Source: SMBSF63 sp034003545
GTDB lineage: Bacteria; Chloroflexota; Anaerolineae; Anaerolineales; Anaerolineaceae
Length of the DNA stretch: 64,000 nucleotides
Reading direction: 5' to 3'
NCBI GenBank assembly: GCA_964447155.1
Contig: CAYURM010000002.1
Coordinates: 62,001-126,000 of the forward strand
The translations under genes and the position numbers were made by a program. How positions within the stretch are numbered: the first letter of the stretch is position 1; every line of letters starts with the position of its first letter. Shown one piece after another: positions 44,649-52,433 of this stretch. A model generated the notes under the pieces. It was given only the letters and a program-made list of their open reading frames with translations, did not search any database and was not told the origin of the DNA.

Positions 44649-45653
44649 ATGCGCATTACCCGCGCCTCATTGATGAAACTGGCAAAAGCCAAAGTAGCTG
44701 AAATGGTCTACAACGACCGCAGTCTGGTATGTATTTACCTGACCGGATCGATGCTACGCGAAGCGCCTTTGCTGGGAGGAACGATCGACATCGACTTGAT
44801 GTGCATCCACCGCAGCGAACCGCCCATTGCGCGTGAAATTGTCCGCTTCACCGATGAAGTCCATCTCGATATTGCCCATTACGACCAGCAGCTTTTCCAG
44901 CAGCCGCGCGCCTTGCGCCACGATCCCTGGCTGGGTTCCTACCTGTGCGAAGATCCGATTGTGCTGCATGTGCAGCAGCACTGGTTTGAATTTGTGCAGG
45001 CGGGCGTGTCTGACCAGTTCTTCCTGCCTGAGAATATCCTCAAACGCTGTCGCCCCCAGGCCGAAGCTGCCCGCCAGATCTGGCTGGCATTTTACAGCGA
45101 TCAGGTAGGGGAAGGCCCCCAGCAGTTGCAGCAATATCTGCGCGCGCTGGAAGGGGCCGCCAATGCCATCGCCTGCCTGAATGGTTCCCCGCTCACCGAG
45201 CGCCGCTTCCTGCTGGAATATCCGGCCCGCGCCGCTGCCATCCAGCGTCCTGGCCTGGCTGCCGGATTGGAGGACCTGATTATGCAGGACAGCCTCTCCC
45301 TGGATACCTGGCAATCCTGGCTGGCTGACTGGGCAGACGCTTTTGATTCTGCCAGCCAGTCGGAAAACGTTCCTGCCCGCCTGCACCCCACCCGCAAGGC
45401 CTATTACCTGCGCGCCATGGAAGCCATGTGGACAGAGAATCCCGCTGCTGCCTTATGGCCCTTCCTGCAAACCTGGAGCCGCATGCGCGGCTTGCTCCAT
45501 CCCGGCGCCCCTGCTTTGCAAGCATGGGACAAGATCGCCGAAACGCTGGCGCTCACCCCGGCGCACATGGAAGACCGTTTGAATGCCCTGGACGCTTACC
45601 TGGACATGGTCGAAGAAACCCTGGATGCTTGGCAGGAAAACCAGGGGCTTTAA
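44649..45653 (+). CDS. Nucleotidyltransferase-fold protein, unknown function
   Basis: 334 residues. 'CIYLTGSMLREAPLLGGTIDIDLMCIH' has the G-S...D-x-D signature of the polymerase-beta-like nucleotidyltransferase fold, and 'EVHLDIAHYD' supplies the third carboxylate. The remaining about 230 residues are helical with no family I recognise. It follows the deoxynucleoside kinase by 20 bases, so it may be cotranscribed. Directly downstream is the DnaA-box-rich region. An active nucleotidyl transferase on RNA, protein or an antibiotic is possible; the substrate is unknown. Confidence 0.65.
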   Translation: MRITRASLMKLAKAKVAEMVYNDRSLVCIYLTGSMLREAPLLGGTIDIDLMCIHRSEPPIAREIVRFTDEVHLDIAHYDQQLFQQPRALRHDPWLGSYLCEDPIVLHVQQHWFEFVQAGVSDQFFLPENILKRCRPQAEAARQIWLAFYSDQVGEGPQQLQQYLRALEGAANAIACLNGSPLTERRFLLEYPARAAAIQRPGLAAGLEDLIMQDSLSLDTWQSWLADWADAFDSASQSENVPARLHPTRKAYYLRAMEAMWTENPAAALWPFLQTWSRMRGLLHPGAPALQAWDKIAETLALTPAHMEDRLNALDAYLDMVEETLDAWQENQGL

Positions 45654-45737
45654 CCCAAATTCTCCTCCCAAAATCACCGGTAATTTAAAAATTACCTCCA
45701 TAAAACGATTTTTATACCCTTGTCTGTAGCGAATGGC

Positions 45738-46019
45738 TGTGGATAAACTGCGAATAACTGTGGATAACCATGCTGAACTGTGGACAAAACCCGCTTTTTC
45801 CCCTTTTTTTGACCGGGTATCCCTGCTGAAAAGGGATTATTCCCCTGCCAGGTTGTTTCTCTCCCTGACTATCCACAGAAGCATCGTGGATAAAAAAAAC
45901 CTTTCTTACCCGTATATATGGCGACCGGAAATCGCCTCTCCCGCACATACAGGGGTGATTTTCTCTTCGTCCGCACTTATCCACAGTATCCACACCCCCT
46001 ACTAAGATTACTAAGACTC
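45738..46019. other. oriC: Candidate chromosomal replication origin (oriC)
   Basis: Inside a 496-bp gene-free region lie seven DnaA boxes: perfect TTATCCACA (either strand) at 45738-45746, 45759-45767 and 45977-45985, and one-mismatch copies at 45779-45787, 45869-45877, 45885-45893 and 45986-45994. The last two are tandem and followed directly by CCCCC (45995-45999), then CTA-CTA-AGA-TTA-CTA-AGA triplets (45999-46016). This box pair, GC tract and DnaA-trio arrangement matches the basal unwinding system described for Bacillus subtilis. An AT-rich stretch follows. Two parS sites lie 3.1-3.3 kb away. dnaA itself is not nearby. Confidence 0.85.
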
Positions 46020-46089
46020 TATTCTATACATATATGAGGATAAAATGTTTACCACAGTACAGCAAAAAACGCTGGCCTTCTCCGCAAAA

Positions 46090-46128
46090 TAAAAAACCTC
46101 ATTTTGCAAGTTTATTACAAATGAGGTT
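46090..46128 (-). terminator. Intrinsic terminator of the 324-residue gene
   Basis: Stem AACCTCATTT (46095-46104) / AAATGAGGTT (46119-46128), then TTTTTTATTTT on the minus strand. It shields the origin region from leftward transcription. Confidence 0.85.
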
Positions 46129-46149
46129 ACTGAATTATTACCGAAAAAG

Positions 46150-47124
46150 TTAAGGCTGTATGTCTTGTCTGAGTTTTCGGTCGATCAAAAAATCAATACT
46201 GGATTCCAATTGTTTGAGGAGATGCTGTTCATAGTGCTGTTCAGCGTGTGCTTTTTGTTCTTTGGGGGATCCCATGACAATTTGTAACGTTTTGTATTGT
46301 TGTAACAAAAGTTTAAATTGATTCTCATACTTCGCCATATATTGGTGTATTCTGCGATACGGAGAATGCAATGGCATCGCAGGATGGGCTGTTTCCTCAA
46401 AGCCATTCTCCAGGATATGGCTCAATGCAGCCGTTACTTTGGCTTCTGTAACGCTTTCCATGGCGTGATCAATATCGTCTTCCCTGATTTCTTCAGGCGT
46501 GATCCACACAAATAAATATTTTCCAACAATATCCAGGGCTATTAATAAATCTGAGACGATCAGACCCCATAAGGAATCAGGGGTAGATTGAAGGGGGTCC
46601 TTCCTGTGCATTTCTTTAATCAGTTCTCTTCCGTAAAGAATACGGCGCAAGCTGATCCTGAGTCGTTTCTCCAGATCGTTTCGAACGCGGTGTTTTTTTC
46701 TGGCGTCAAGGTCTTTGCCAATCATTTGATTGGGAAAATTCTTGTTATGGGCAGATGACGATCCCGGCGGGGTATAAAAAGCATATCTTTTATAATAGTT
46801 TTCAGCAAAGTTATCCACATACGCAATGATATTTACCCCCAGCTCCTCGGGAGCCATGCACAAAAAGAGATAAAAGGAAAACCCGCGCTTATTCCTGTAC
46901 GAAATATATAAATTGGGCGTCGTTAATCCTAAAAGTTCAAAGTTTGGCGTTTTAACAGGGAGATTGGCTTTGATCTGACTTTCCGCTTCGATGAAATTTT
47001 CTGCCATAATTTCAGTCAGGCAGGTTTTGTATAATTCTTCATGCGCATCCCAAAAATTCTTCTGTTCATTATTATCAGGATTATGATTTGCAAAAGTCTT
47101 TGCACGTGGCGATTTTATTTCCAT
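46150..47124 (-). CDS. Hypothetical cytoplasmic protein
   Basis: 324 residues, no signal peptide or membrane helix. Charged, helix-rich sequence; most distinctive are 'RNKRGFSFYLFLCMAPEELGVNIIAYVDNFAENYYKRYAF' and a basic 'ARKKHRVRNDLEKRLRISLRRILYG' segment that could bind nucleic acid. I do not recognise a family. GAGAG precedes the ATG. It is leftward and next to the putative origin, but nothing in the sequence ties it to replication. Base composition is a little more AT-rich than the neighbours. Confidence 0.75.
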   Translation of the reverse strand: MEIKSPRAKTFANHNPDNNEQKNFWDAHEELYKTCLTEIMAENFIEAESQIKANLPVKTPNFELLGLTTPNLYISYRNKRGFSFYLFLCMAPEELGVNIIAYVDNFAENYYKRYAFYTPPGSSSAHNKNFPNQMIGKDLDARKKHRVRNDLEKRLRISLRRILYGRELIKEMHRKDPLQSTPDSLWGLIVSDLLIALDIVGKYLFVWITPEEIREDDIDHAMESVTEAKVTAALSHILENGFEETAHPAMPLHSPYRRIHQYMAKYENQFKLLLQQYKTLQIVMGSPKEQKAHAEQHYEQHLLKQLESSIDFLIDRKLRQDIQP

Positions 47125-47168
47125 GGGTGTCTCTCTTCACAGTTTCGGTAAGAAATAGCCTGAATAGA

Positions 47169-47720
47169 TTATAAGGCTTTTTCTTCTTTGGTTTTGCGGG
47201 AATGGAAGACCGCTTGCGCAGCGATCCATAGCAGCGTGACCGGAATGACGCCGCCAAGGAGCACCCATTTCATCATTGCAATATTTGCAGAGAACTGTAC
47301 CAGTTGAGGAGAATAGGGAGCGCCTTTCGTCAGCAATATCAGGTGGAGGATATTTTCAAGATAATCCAGCAAAGCGGCCAGGGTTGGAGCAAACCACACA
47401 GTTTGGACAAATAGGGCGGGGTCGTGCTGGCGGCCAATCCGCACCAGCAGCCCGGTAAACAGGACGGCATAGCTGATCGGGAAGAGAAAATCGGCCCACA
47501 TACTGTGCTGATAGCGCAGCGAGTTTTCGGGTCCCCACAGCTCCAGCACCTCGTTGAACCGTTCAGCTGTGTAGGAAAGTTGTAAAGCGATATATCCGGG
47601 TGCATCTTCGGGCAAGTGCTGGATAAAAGCGGTTTGAAAATATGCCATCAACAGGATTGCGGTGGCGGCAGCAGTCAGGAGGACGGGCAGTTTGCCCAGT
47701 TTTTTAAAGAAAGACAGCAT
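47169..47720 (-). CDS. Integral membrane protein, unknown
   Basis: 183 residues with about four membrane helices: MLSFFKKLGKLPVLLTAAATAILLM, then 'WADFLFPISYAVLFTGLLVRI', 'LVQTVWFAPTLAALLDYLENILHLILL' and 'MKWVLLGGVIPVTLLWIAAQAVF'. It ends in a basic tail (HSRKTKEEKAL). GAGAGG precedes the ATG. It is divergent from the GntR regulator gene and may be controlled by it. No family recognised. Confidence 0.8.
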   Translation of the reverse strand: MLSFFKKLGKLPVLLTAAATAILLMAYFQTAFIQHLPEDAPGYIALQLSYTAERFNEVLELWGPENSLRYQHSMWADFLFPISYAVLFTGLLVRIGRQHDPALFVQTVWFAPTLAALLDYLENILHLILLTKGAPYSPQLVQFSANIAMMKWVLLGGVIPVTLLWIAAQAVFHSRKTKEEKAL

Positions 47721-47822
47721 GGATTTTTCCTCTCAAAAGGTAGCCGTTTAATCAAGATCACTGCTGTTAAGTGTAGCAGAAAAAAAAGAATTAATCCCGG
47801 TTTGACCGGTGCTTGTTTCTCG

Positions 47823-47889
47823 TACAATGATACAATAACACTGCTTAAATCTGTTTTGGCAGTCAAAATAGAAAAATACAATGATACAA
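47823..47889. promoter_or_regulatory. Direct repeat TACAATGATACAA upstream of gntR
   Basis: Two identical 13-bp copies (47823-47835 and 47877-47889), 54 bp apart, in the divergent promoter region. Each contains a TACAAT -10-like hexamer and TGATACA, a half-site type used by YtrA-class GntR regulators. Likely autoregulatory operator; unproven. Confidence 0.45.
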
Positions 47890-47950
47890 ATATGTTGCCA
47901 AGCGGTGATCGCTCAGCCAGCCTTTCAATGCCGCTGAAGAGAGGAAAGAA

Positions 47951-48382
47951 ATGCAGGCAAACGAAGTATTGCGGATCAGGATTGACCCGGGAGCATCTGT
48001 GCCCATCTATATGCAGATCATTGAAAAGCTGCATCGCCTGATGGTCGCCGGCGTGCTTTCCCCCGGAGACCGGCTGCCAACGGTGCGCCAACTGGCCGGG
48101 GAGCTGGAGATCAACTTCAACACTGTCGCCCGTGCTTACCGCTGGCTGGAGCAAGCCGGTCTATTGTCGATGTGCCAGGGGCGCGGTACATTTGTCCTCG
48201 ATCGTCCGCTGGCCGCGCTTGAGCGCCAGCAAATGTTGGAGAAGGAAAACCTGGAGCATTTCGCCCGGCGCATGCTGCAGGATGCCCGCCGTCTGGGGTA
48301 TTCCCCCGCTGATCTGGCAGCAGCCGTAATCCGTGCCGGTGAAACCGGGACGGTTTTGGAATCAGAAAAGAAAGCAGGATGA
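47951..48382 (+). CDS. GntR-family transcriptional regulator, YtrA subfamily
   Basis: 143 residues. The winged-helix domain occupies residues about 10-80: 'SVPIYMQIIEKLHRLMVAGVLSPGDRLPTVRQLAGELEINFNTVARAYRWLEQAGLLSMCQGRGTF'. The short C-terminal helical region lacks a large effector domain, as in the YtrA subfamily. Such regulators control ABC exporters. Here an SdpI-like membrane protein (ATGA overlap at 48379-48382) and an ABC ATPase/permease pair follow. GAGGAAAG precedes the ATG. Confidence 0.92.
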   Translation: MQANEVLRIRIDPGASVPIYMQIIEKLHRLMVAGVLSPGDRLPTVRQLAGELEINFNTVARAYRWLEQAGLLSMCQGRGTFVLDRPLAALERQQMLEKENLEHFARRMLQDARRLGYSPADLAAAVIRAGETGTVLESEKKAG

Positions 48383-49035
48383 AGATGAGTACAAAAACAA
48401 CATGGATCCTTGTTGCTGTTTTAACCGTGGCCTCACTGGCGGTGGGCCTGGCGGTATACGGTATGCTGCCGGAACAGGTGGCCTCCCACTGGAATGTTCG
48501 GGGCGAAGCGGATGGTTACAGTTCGGCCTTATCCGGTATTCTCTTGTTGCCCGCCATCATGGCGGGAACCTGTGTGCTGCTGATGGTCATTCCGGCTATT
48601 GATCCGATGAAGGAGAATATTGCCATCTTCCGCGAAGACTATAACAATATGATCGCTGCCACAGCCGGTTTTATGGCCTATTTGCACGCGCTGACCTTGC
48701 TGTACAATTTGGGTGTGCCATTCGAAATGAACAGTTTGCTTGCCCCCGGCTTTGGCGGTCTCTTCTTCCTGATTGGGACAATGATCGGGAAAGCGCGGCG
48801 CAACTTTTTCATCGGGGTACGTACCCCGTGGACGTTGAGCAGCGACCGCGTATGGCAGCGCACGCACGAGCGGGCTGCAACGGGCTTCAAGGCGGCCGGG
48901 GCATTGACCCTGCTGGCGATTCCATTTCCCCGCTGGGCGGTGATTTTCATGGTTGGTCCTGTTCTGGCTGTATCCCTGTACGCGGTTGTGTATTCTTATT
49001 TTGAATTCCAGCGCGAGAAAGCGGGTACCTCATAG
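48379..49035 (+). CDS. SdpI/DUF1648-family membrane protein
   Basis: 218 residues with about six membrane helices. The N-terminal DUF1648 has 'LPEQVASHWNVRGEADGYSS' and the C-terminal SdpI region 'ARRNFFIGVRTPWTLSSDRVWQRTHERAA'. SdpI of Bacillus is the immunity and signalling protein against the SdpC toxin; other members have unknown roles. Translational overlap with the GntR gene shows they are one operon. No toxin gene is seen nearby. Confidence 0.88.
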   Translation: MKMSTKTTWILVAVLTVASLAVGLAVYGMLPEQVASHWNVRGEADGYSSALSGILLLPAIMAGTCVLLMVIPAIDPMKENIAIFREDYNNMIAATAGFMAYLHALTLLYNLGVPFEMNSLLAPGFGGLFFLIGTMIGKARRNFFIGVRTPWTLSSDRVWQRTHERAATGFKAAGALTLLAIPFPRWAVIFMVGPVLAVSLYAVVYSYFEFQREKAGTS

Positions 49036-49138
49036 TGTTTATCGGACAGATTGCGCAACGGTAGGGACAGGATAGAATCCTGTCCGCTGAGGTGCCAGGC
49101 GAACAGACCTGTCCGTTTGGAAAAGAGGAAAGCCTGCC

Positions 49139-49154
49139 TGTTTCACGTGAAACG
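49139..49154. other. parS: parS centromere-like site (15 of 16)
   Basis: TGTTTCACGTGAAACG, one mismatch from the canonical ParB-binding parS (TGTTTCACGTGAAACA). Intergenic. Confidence 0.85.
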
Positions 49155-49257
49155 TTGGCCGGGACGGGGAGGCTTCTGTAATGGGACGGCGGACTTGCCG
49201 GAAATGCAACGAAAAACGATATTTTCCGTATATATAAGCAGGCAAACTGTCGCCTGA

Positions 49258-49273
49258 TGTTTCACGTGAAACA
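49258..49273. other. parS: parS centromere-like site (perfect)
   Basis: TGTTTCACGTGAAACA, identical to the canonical 16-bp parS. It lies 104 bp from the first site and about 3.3 kb from the origin candidate, as expected for origin-proximal ParB loading. Confidence 0.93.
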
Positions 49274-49334
49274 TTTAAGCGGATTTTTTGCCACATGATG
49301 TCAGTGTCAAAAAATGAAAAAATAGGTGGCTAAC

Positions 49335-50297
49335 ATGGAATCAGTTATACGAGTTGACAATCTCTGCTACCGCTACGGGAAACACCTGGCAGTAGATCAT
49401 TTGAGTTTTGACGCCCAGCCTGGCGACGTGCTTGGTCTGCTTGGCCCTAACGGGGCGGGCAAAACGACCACCGTGCGCCTGTTGAACGGCTTGCTGGAAC
49501 CGGCATCCGGCCAGCTGCGCGTGTTGGGGATGGATCCGGTCACGCAGGGCTGTGATTTACGCCGCCATACCGGGGTGCTTACCGAGACGCCTGCGCTCTA
49601 CGAGCGCCTGACTGCCCGCCAAAATCTGACCTTCTTTGGCACAATGGCGGGTATGGACGCGGCGGATCGCGAATCCCGCATTACAGAATTACTGGACTTC
49701 TTTGATCTGTCCGCCCGCGCCGGAGACAGGGTTGCCGTTTATTCCAAGGGGATGAAGCAGCGCCTGGCGCTGGCTCGTGCCCTGCTCCACCGGCCGAAAA
49801 TTCTGTTTCTCGATGAGCCCACTTCCGGCCTTGACCCGGAGGCATCCCAGTCCGTTCATGACTTGATTGAAACGGTCAGCAGCCAGAATGGACAGACGGT
49901 GTTGTTATGCACCCATAATCTGATTGAAGCCGAGCGGCTTTGTGACCGGCTTGTCATCCTGGATCGGGGAAAATTGCTGGCATCTGGCAGCCTGAACGAA
50001 CTGAGGAATCAGTACGCTCCCGGTTTGTGGGTCAACCTGGGCTTTTTGAACCCCTTGCCTGCTGGTGATGGCGCCCTTAAAGAGATGGCCGCTTTTCCCG
50101 GTGTTTTGGATATTGTGCCTGAATCAGATCAAACTGTGGCGCTGCGGGTGGCTGAAGAAGCTGTCATCCCTGCGCTGGTCGTCCGCCTGGTGGCCCAGGG
50201 CGCAGCCCTGACTTCCCTTGTGCCGCGGCAGGTATCTTTGGAGGATATCTATTTTCATCTTCGGCAGGGAATCAGCACATTGCAAGAGGAGGTGTGA
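49335..50297 (+). CDS. ABC transporter ATP-binding protein
   Basis: 320 residues from MESVIRVDNLCYRYG; AGGTGG lies five bases before this ATG (a GTG three codons earlier is less well placed). Walker A 'GLLGPNGAGKTTTVRLLNG', Q-loop region 'TGVLTETPALYERLTA', signature 'YSKGMKQRLALARALLHRPKILFLDEPTSGLDPEAS', H-loop 'LLCTHNLIEAE'. The C-terminal about 100 residues are the extra domain of CcmA/DrrA-type exporters. It pairs with the next gene to form an ABC-2 exporter; cargo unknown. Confidence 0.93.
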   Translation: MESVIRVDNLCYRYGKHLAVDHLSFDAQPGDVLGLLGPNGAGKTTTVRLLNGLLEPASGQLRVLGMDPVTQGCDLRRHTGVLTETPALYERLTARQNLTFFGTMAGMDAADRESRITELLDFFDLSARAGDRVAVYSKGMKQRLALARALLHRPKILFLDEPTSGLDPEASQSVHDLIETVSSQNGQTVLLCTHNLIEAERLCDRLVILDRGKLLASGSLNELRNQYAPGLWVNLGFLNPLPAGDGALKEMAAFPGVLDIVPESDQTVALRVAEEAVIPALVVRLVAQGAALTSLVPRQVSLEDIYFHLRQGISTLQEEV

Positions 50298-50298
50298 A

Positions 50299-51132
50299 AT
50301 GAAGATAGAAATCCTTAAAGCTATCGCTGCAAAAGACTTGCTGGAAGTGCGCCAGAACAAAGCGGCCTGGGTGCCGATGGTGATTGTCCCGCTGATCTTT
50401 GTCCTGCTTCTCCCGTTGGGATTGATCCTTGCCCCGCAGCTGCTGAACATCCCTCTGGATGAATTTCTTGCCGATCCTGACCTCGAAATCTTTCTGGCGA
50501 ATATGCCGCCATCTTTGATGAAAACCCTGGAAGGTCTGGACGCGGTGCAGAGCGCAATTGTGATGGGGCTTGGCTATCTGTTCGCCCCGATGTTCCTCAT
50601 CTTCCCGCTTATGTTTTCAACGGTCATTGCTGCTGAATCCTTCGCCGGAGAACGCGAACGTAAAACCCTGGAAGCCCTGCTGTATACCCCCGCTACCGAT
50701 GGTGAGCTTTTCATGGGCAAGGTGCTGGCGGCCTTTATTCCGGCATTGCTGCTTACCTGGGGCAGTTTCGTTGGCTATGCGGTAGTGGTTAATACCGCTG
50801 CCTGGCCGCTGTTTGGACGCATCTGGTTCCCGCTGGCAAGCTGGTGGCCATTGATGTTCTGGATTGCCCCGGCCCTCGCTGTTTTGGGAATCTCTGCCAC
50901 GGTGCTCATTTCCATTCGCAATCAGACTTTCATGGGCGCGTATCAGCTAAGCGGTTCTCTGGTCGTATTGGTTTTGGCGTTGGTATTCGGGCAGATTGCT
51001 GGTGTGCTCTACCTTAGCGTTGGGATTGGGCTGTTGGTAGGGCTGGTCGTGTGGCTGGCAGCGGCAGGGTTGACTGCGGCGGCAGTCCGCAGTTTCAGGC
51101 GTTCCCAGCTGCTCAGTGCTGCCGGCGGATAA
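50299..51132 (+). CDS. ABC-2 type transporter permease
   Basis: 277 residues from MKIEILKAIAAKDLLEVRQNK (GAGGAGG upstream, one base after the ATPase stop). About six membrane helices and the ABC-2/NatB-like signature 'STVIAAESFAGERERKTLEALLYTPATDGELFMGKVLAAF'. It forms the export channel with the preceding ATPase. The GntR regulator upstream is the probable controller. Confidence 0.9.
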   Translation: MKIEILKAIAAKDLLEVRQNKAAWVPMVIVPLIFVLLLPLGLILAPQLLNIPLDEFLADPDLEIFLANMPPSLMKTLEGLDAVQSAIVMGLGYLFAPMFLIFPLMFSTVIAAESFAGERERKTLEALLYTPATDGELFMGKVLAAFIPALLLTWGSFVGYAVVVNTAAWPLFGRIWFPLASWWPLMFWIAPALAVLGISATVLISIRNQTFMGAYQLSGSLVVLVLALVFGQIAGVLYLSVGIGLLVGLVVWLAAAGLTAAAVRSFRRSQLLSAAGG

Positions 51133-51257
51133 GCGGTGTGCCTGGCTTGCCTGAATTAGGGATAAAAATTCCCTTAATTATCCCAATACGGCGTTTTATC
51201 GCCGAAACAAAGATATTATGTTAATAAGTTTTTAATCTTCTCTTAATGTTTATATTC

Positions 51258-51312
51258 TATAATTAGTATTGTCAGCCGCTCGGGTGCCCCCCTCATTCGA
51301 GCGGCTGATATT
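51258..51312 (+). ncRNA. Hairpin 1 with C-rich loop (candidate small RNA or specialised terminator)
   Basis: TATAAT (51258-51263) sits about eight bases before an 11-bp perfect stem TCAGCCGCTCG (51272-51282) / CGAGCGGCTGA (51298-51308). The apex contains GGGTGCCCCCCTCA (51282-51295). ATTTT follows. The same 14-nt apex recurs in hairpin 2 with a differently sequenced but complementary stem, evidence of selection for the structure and loop. Confidence 0.6.
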
Positions 51313-51335
51313 TTAAATCCCTTTTTCCTGGCAAG

Positions 51336-51385
51336 TTATCCACCATTTCGATTCGTTATCCACCAAAAACGAGCACTTATCCCCA
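51336..51385 (+). other. Three DnaA-box-like motifs
   Basis: TTATCCACC at 51336-51344 and 51356-51364, TTATCCCCA at 51377-51385: all one mismatch from TTATCCACA, same orientation, 20-21 bp apart, between the two C-loop hairpins. Possibly a secondary DnaA-binding cluster (titration or regulation). The rest of the 475-bp gap is AT-rich. Confidence 0.5.
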
Positions 51386-51470
51386 TTTGAAAGATTGTTG
51401 CTGGTTGTCGCGCGGTTGTTTTTTGGTTATTTTCTAACCCTTTTTTAATGTTTGGCTTCAGAAAATTTGG

Positions 51471-51527
51471 TATACTGGTTTTTGTTAGACGCTTGGGTGC
51501 CCCCCTCACCTAGGCGTCTGACTTTTT
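51471..51527 (+). ncRNA. Hairpin 2 with the identical C-rich loop (candidate small RNA)
   Basis: An extended -10 (TGG-TATACT, 51468-51476) precedes a 14-bp stem with three G-U pairs, GTTAGACGC (51484-51492) / GCGTCTGAC (51514-51522) plus inner pairs. It is capped by the GGGTGCCCCCCTCA apex (51495-51508) and followed by TTTTT (51523-51527). A short about 45-nt transcript ending at the U-run is plausible; the C-rich loop could pair with Shine-Dalgarno sequences. Confidence 0.6.
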
Positions 51528-51607
51528 AACGGGTGTTTAAATCGCTCTCATGATGTTACAATTAAAAAGCTTTTCAACGATCCTTTCTGTCAGGAGGTAG
51601 AGCCAGG

Positions 51608-52426
51608 ATGTCTATGCCTCGTTTTCCCCAAAATATTGCCCATCGCGGCGCACGTTCCCTCGCGCCAGAGAATACGATTGCTGCTGCCCGCCGCGCCGTT
51701 GAAGCGGGTGCGGATATGTGGGAGCTGGATGTAACGCTCACTGCGGACGGTGAGTTGATCGTCCTGCATGATGACACCCTCAATCGGACGACCAACGCGG
51801 CGGCTGTCTTTCCCGACCGTTCCCCCTGGAAGGCGGATACCTTCCTGCTGGACGAAATCCGCGCCCTGGATGCCGGTTCGTGGTTCGTGGATCAGGATCC
51901 TTTTGGACAGATTGCTGCTGAAGTGGTCAGCGAAGAGGATTGCGATTCTTATATTAGCGAGAAGATTCCCACCCTTGAAGAAGCGCTGCTCTTTACCCGC
52001 GAGCATAACTGGCACGTGAATGTGGAAATCAAGGATGCTGCCAATCGACCTGGCAGCGCAATCATCGTGGAGCGGGTGTTATACCTGATCCGCAAGCTGG
52101 AAATGGCCGATCACGTGTTGATCTCTTCCTTCAATCATCATTATTTGATTCGCAGCAAACAGATGTCCCCGCATATCAAAACCGCCGCTCTGGTAGCGAT
52201 GCCGACCATGTTCGCTGCCCGCAAGCTGGAGCAAATCCATGCCCAGGCATACCATCCGCGCAAAGGGGCAATCTCTCCGTATCGCATTCAAGCCCTGCAG
52301 AAACGCGGCTTTGCCGTCAACGTGTGGACGGTCAATGAAGAAAACGATCTGGCGCGATTTATCGAATGGGGCGTGGACGGTCTGATCACCGATTTTCCAC
52401 AGCGGTTGCAGGCAATGAAACCGTGA
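51608..52426 (+). CDS. Glycerophosphodiester phosphodiesterase
   Basis: 272 residues. GDPD TIM barrel: 'NIAHRGARSLAPENTIAAARRAVEAGADMWELDVTLTADGELIVLHDDTLNRTTNA' contains the catalytic His (HRG), the metal-binding E-N and E-x-D, and His-Asp (HDD). 'FAVNVWTVNEENDLARFIEWGVDGLITDFPQRL' is the conserved end. It hydrolyses glycerophosphodiesters to sn-glycerol 3-phosphate and an alcohol. No signal peptide, so cytoplasmic. AGGAGG lies upstream; a second ATG two codons later is an equally possible start. Confidence 0.92.
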   Translation: MSMPRFPQNIAHRGARSLAPENTIAAARRAVEAGADMWELDVTLTADGELIVLHDDTLNRTTNAAAVFPDRSPWKADTFLLDEIRALDAGSWFVDQDPFGQIAAEVVSEEDCDSYISEKIPTLEEALLFTREHNWHVNVEIKDAANRPGSAIIVERVLYLIRKLEMADHVLISSFNHHYLIRSKQMSPHIKTAALVAMPTMFAARKLEQIHAQAYHPRKGAISPYRIQALQKRGFAVNVWTVNEENDLARFIEWGVDGLITDFPQRLQAMKP

Positions 52427-52433
52427 TGGACGG

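Noticed and set aside
49065..49085. GTAG-adjacent hairpin GGACAGGAT/ATCCTGTCC as another REP element
   Set aside because: Only one copy and no sequence match to the RAYT-associated units apart from GTAGGG.
49051..49296. Short frames on both strands across the parS region
   Set aside because: They consist of hairpin and parS sequence; no ribosome sites or coding character.
51336..51385. This DnaA-box trio as the main origin
   Set aside because: All boxes carry a mismatch and there is no GC tract or DnaA-trio; the cluster at 45738-46019 is stronger.
51258..51527. Both C-loop hairpins as simple tandem terminators of the ABC operon
   Set aside because: Possible but insufficient. They are 140-350 bp past the stop, each has its own -10-like hexamer, and the identical loop with different stems is not expected of plain terminators. 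Kept as a competing explanation.
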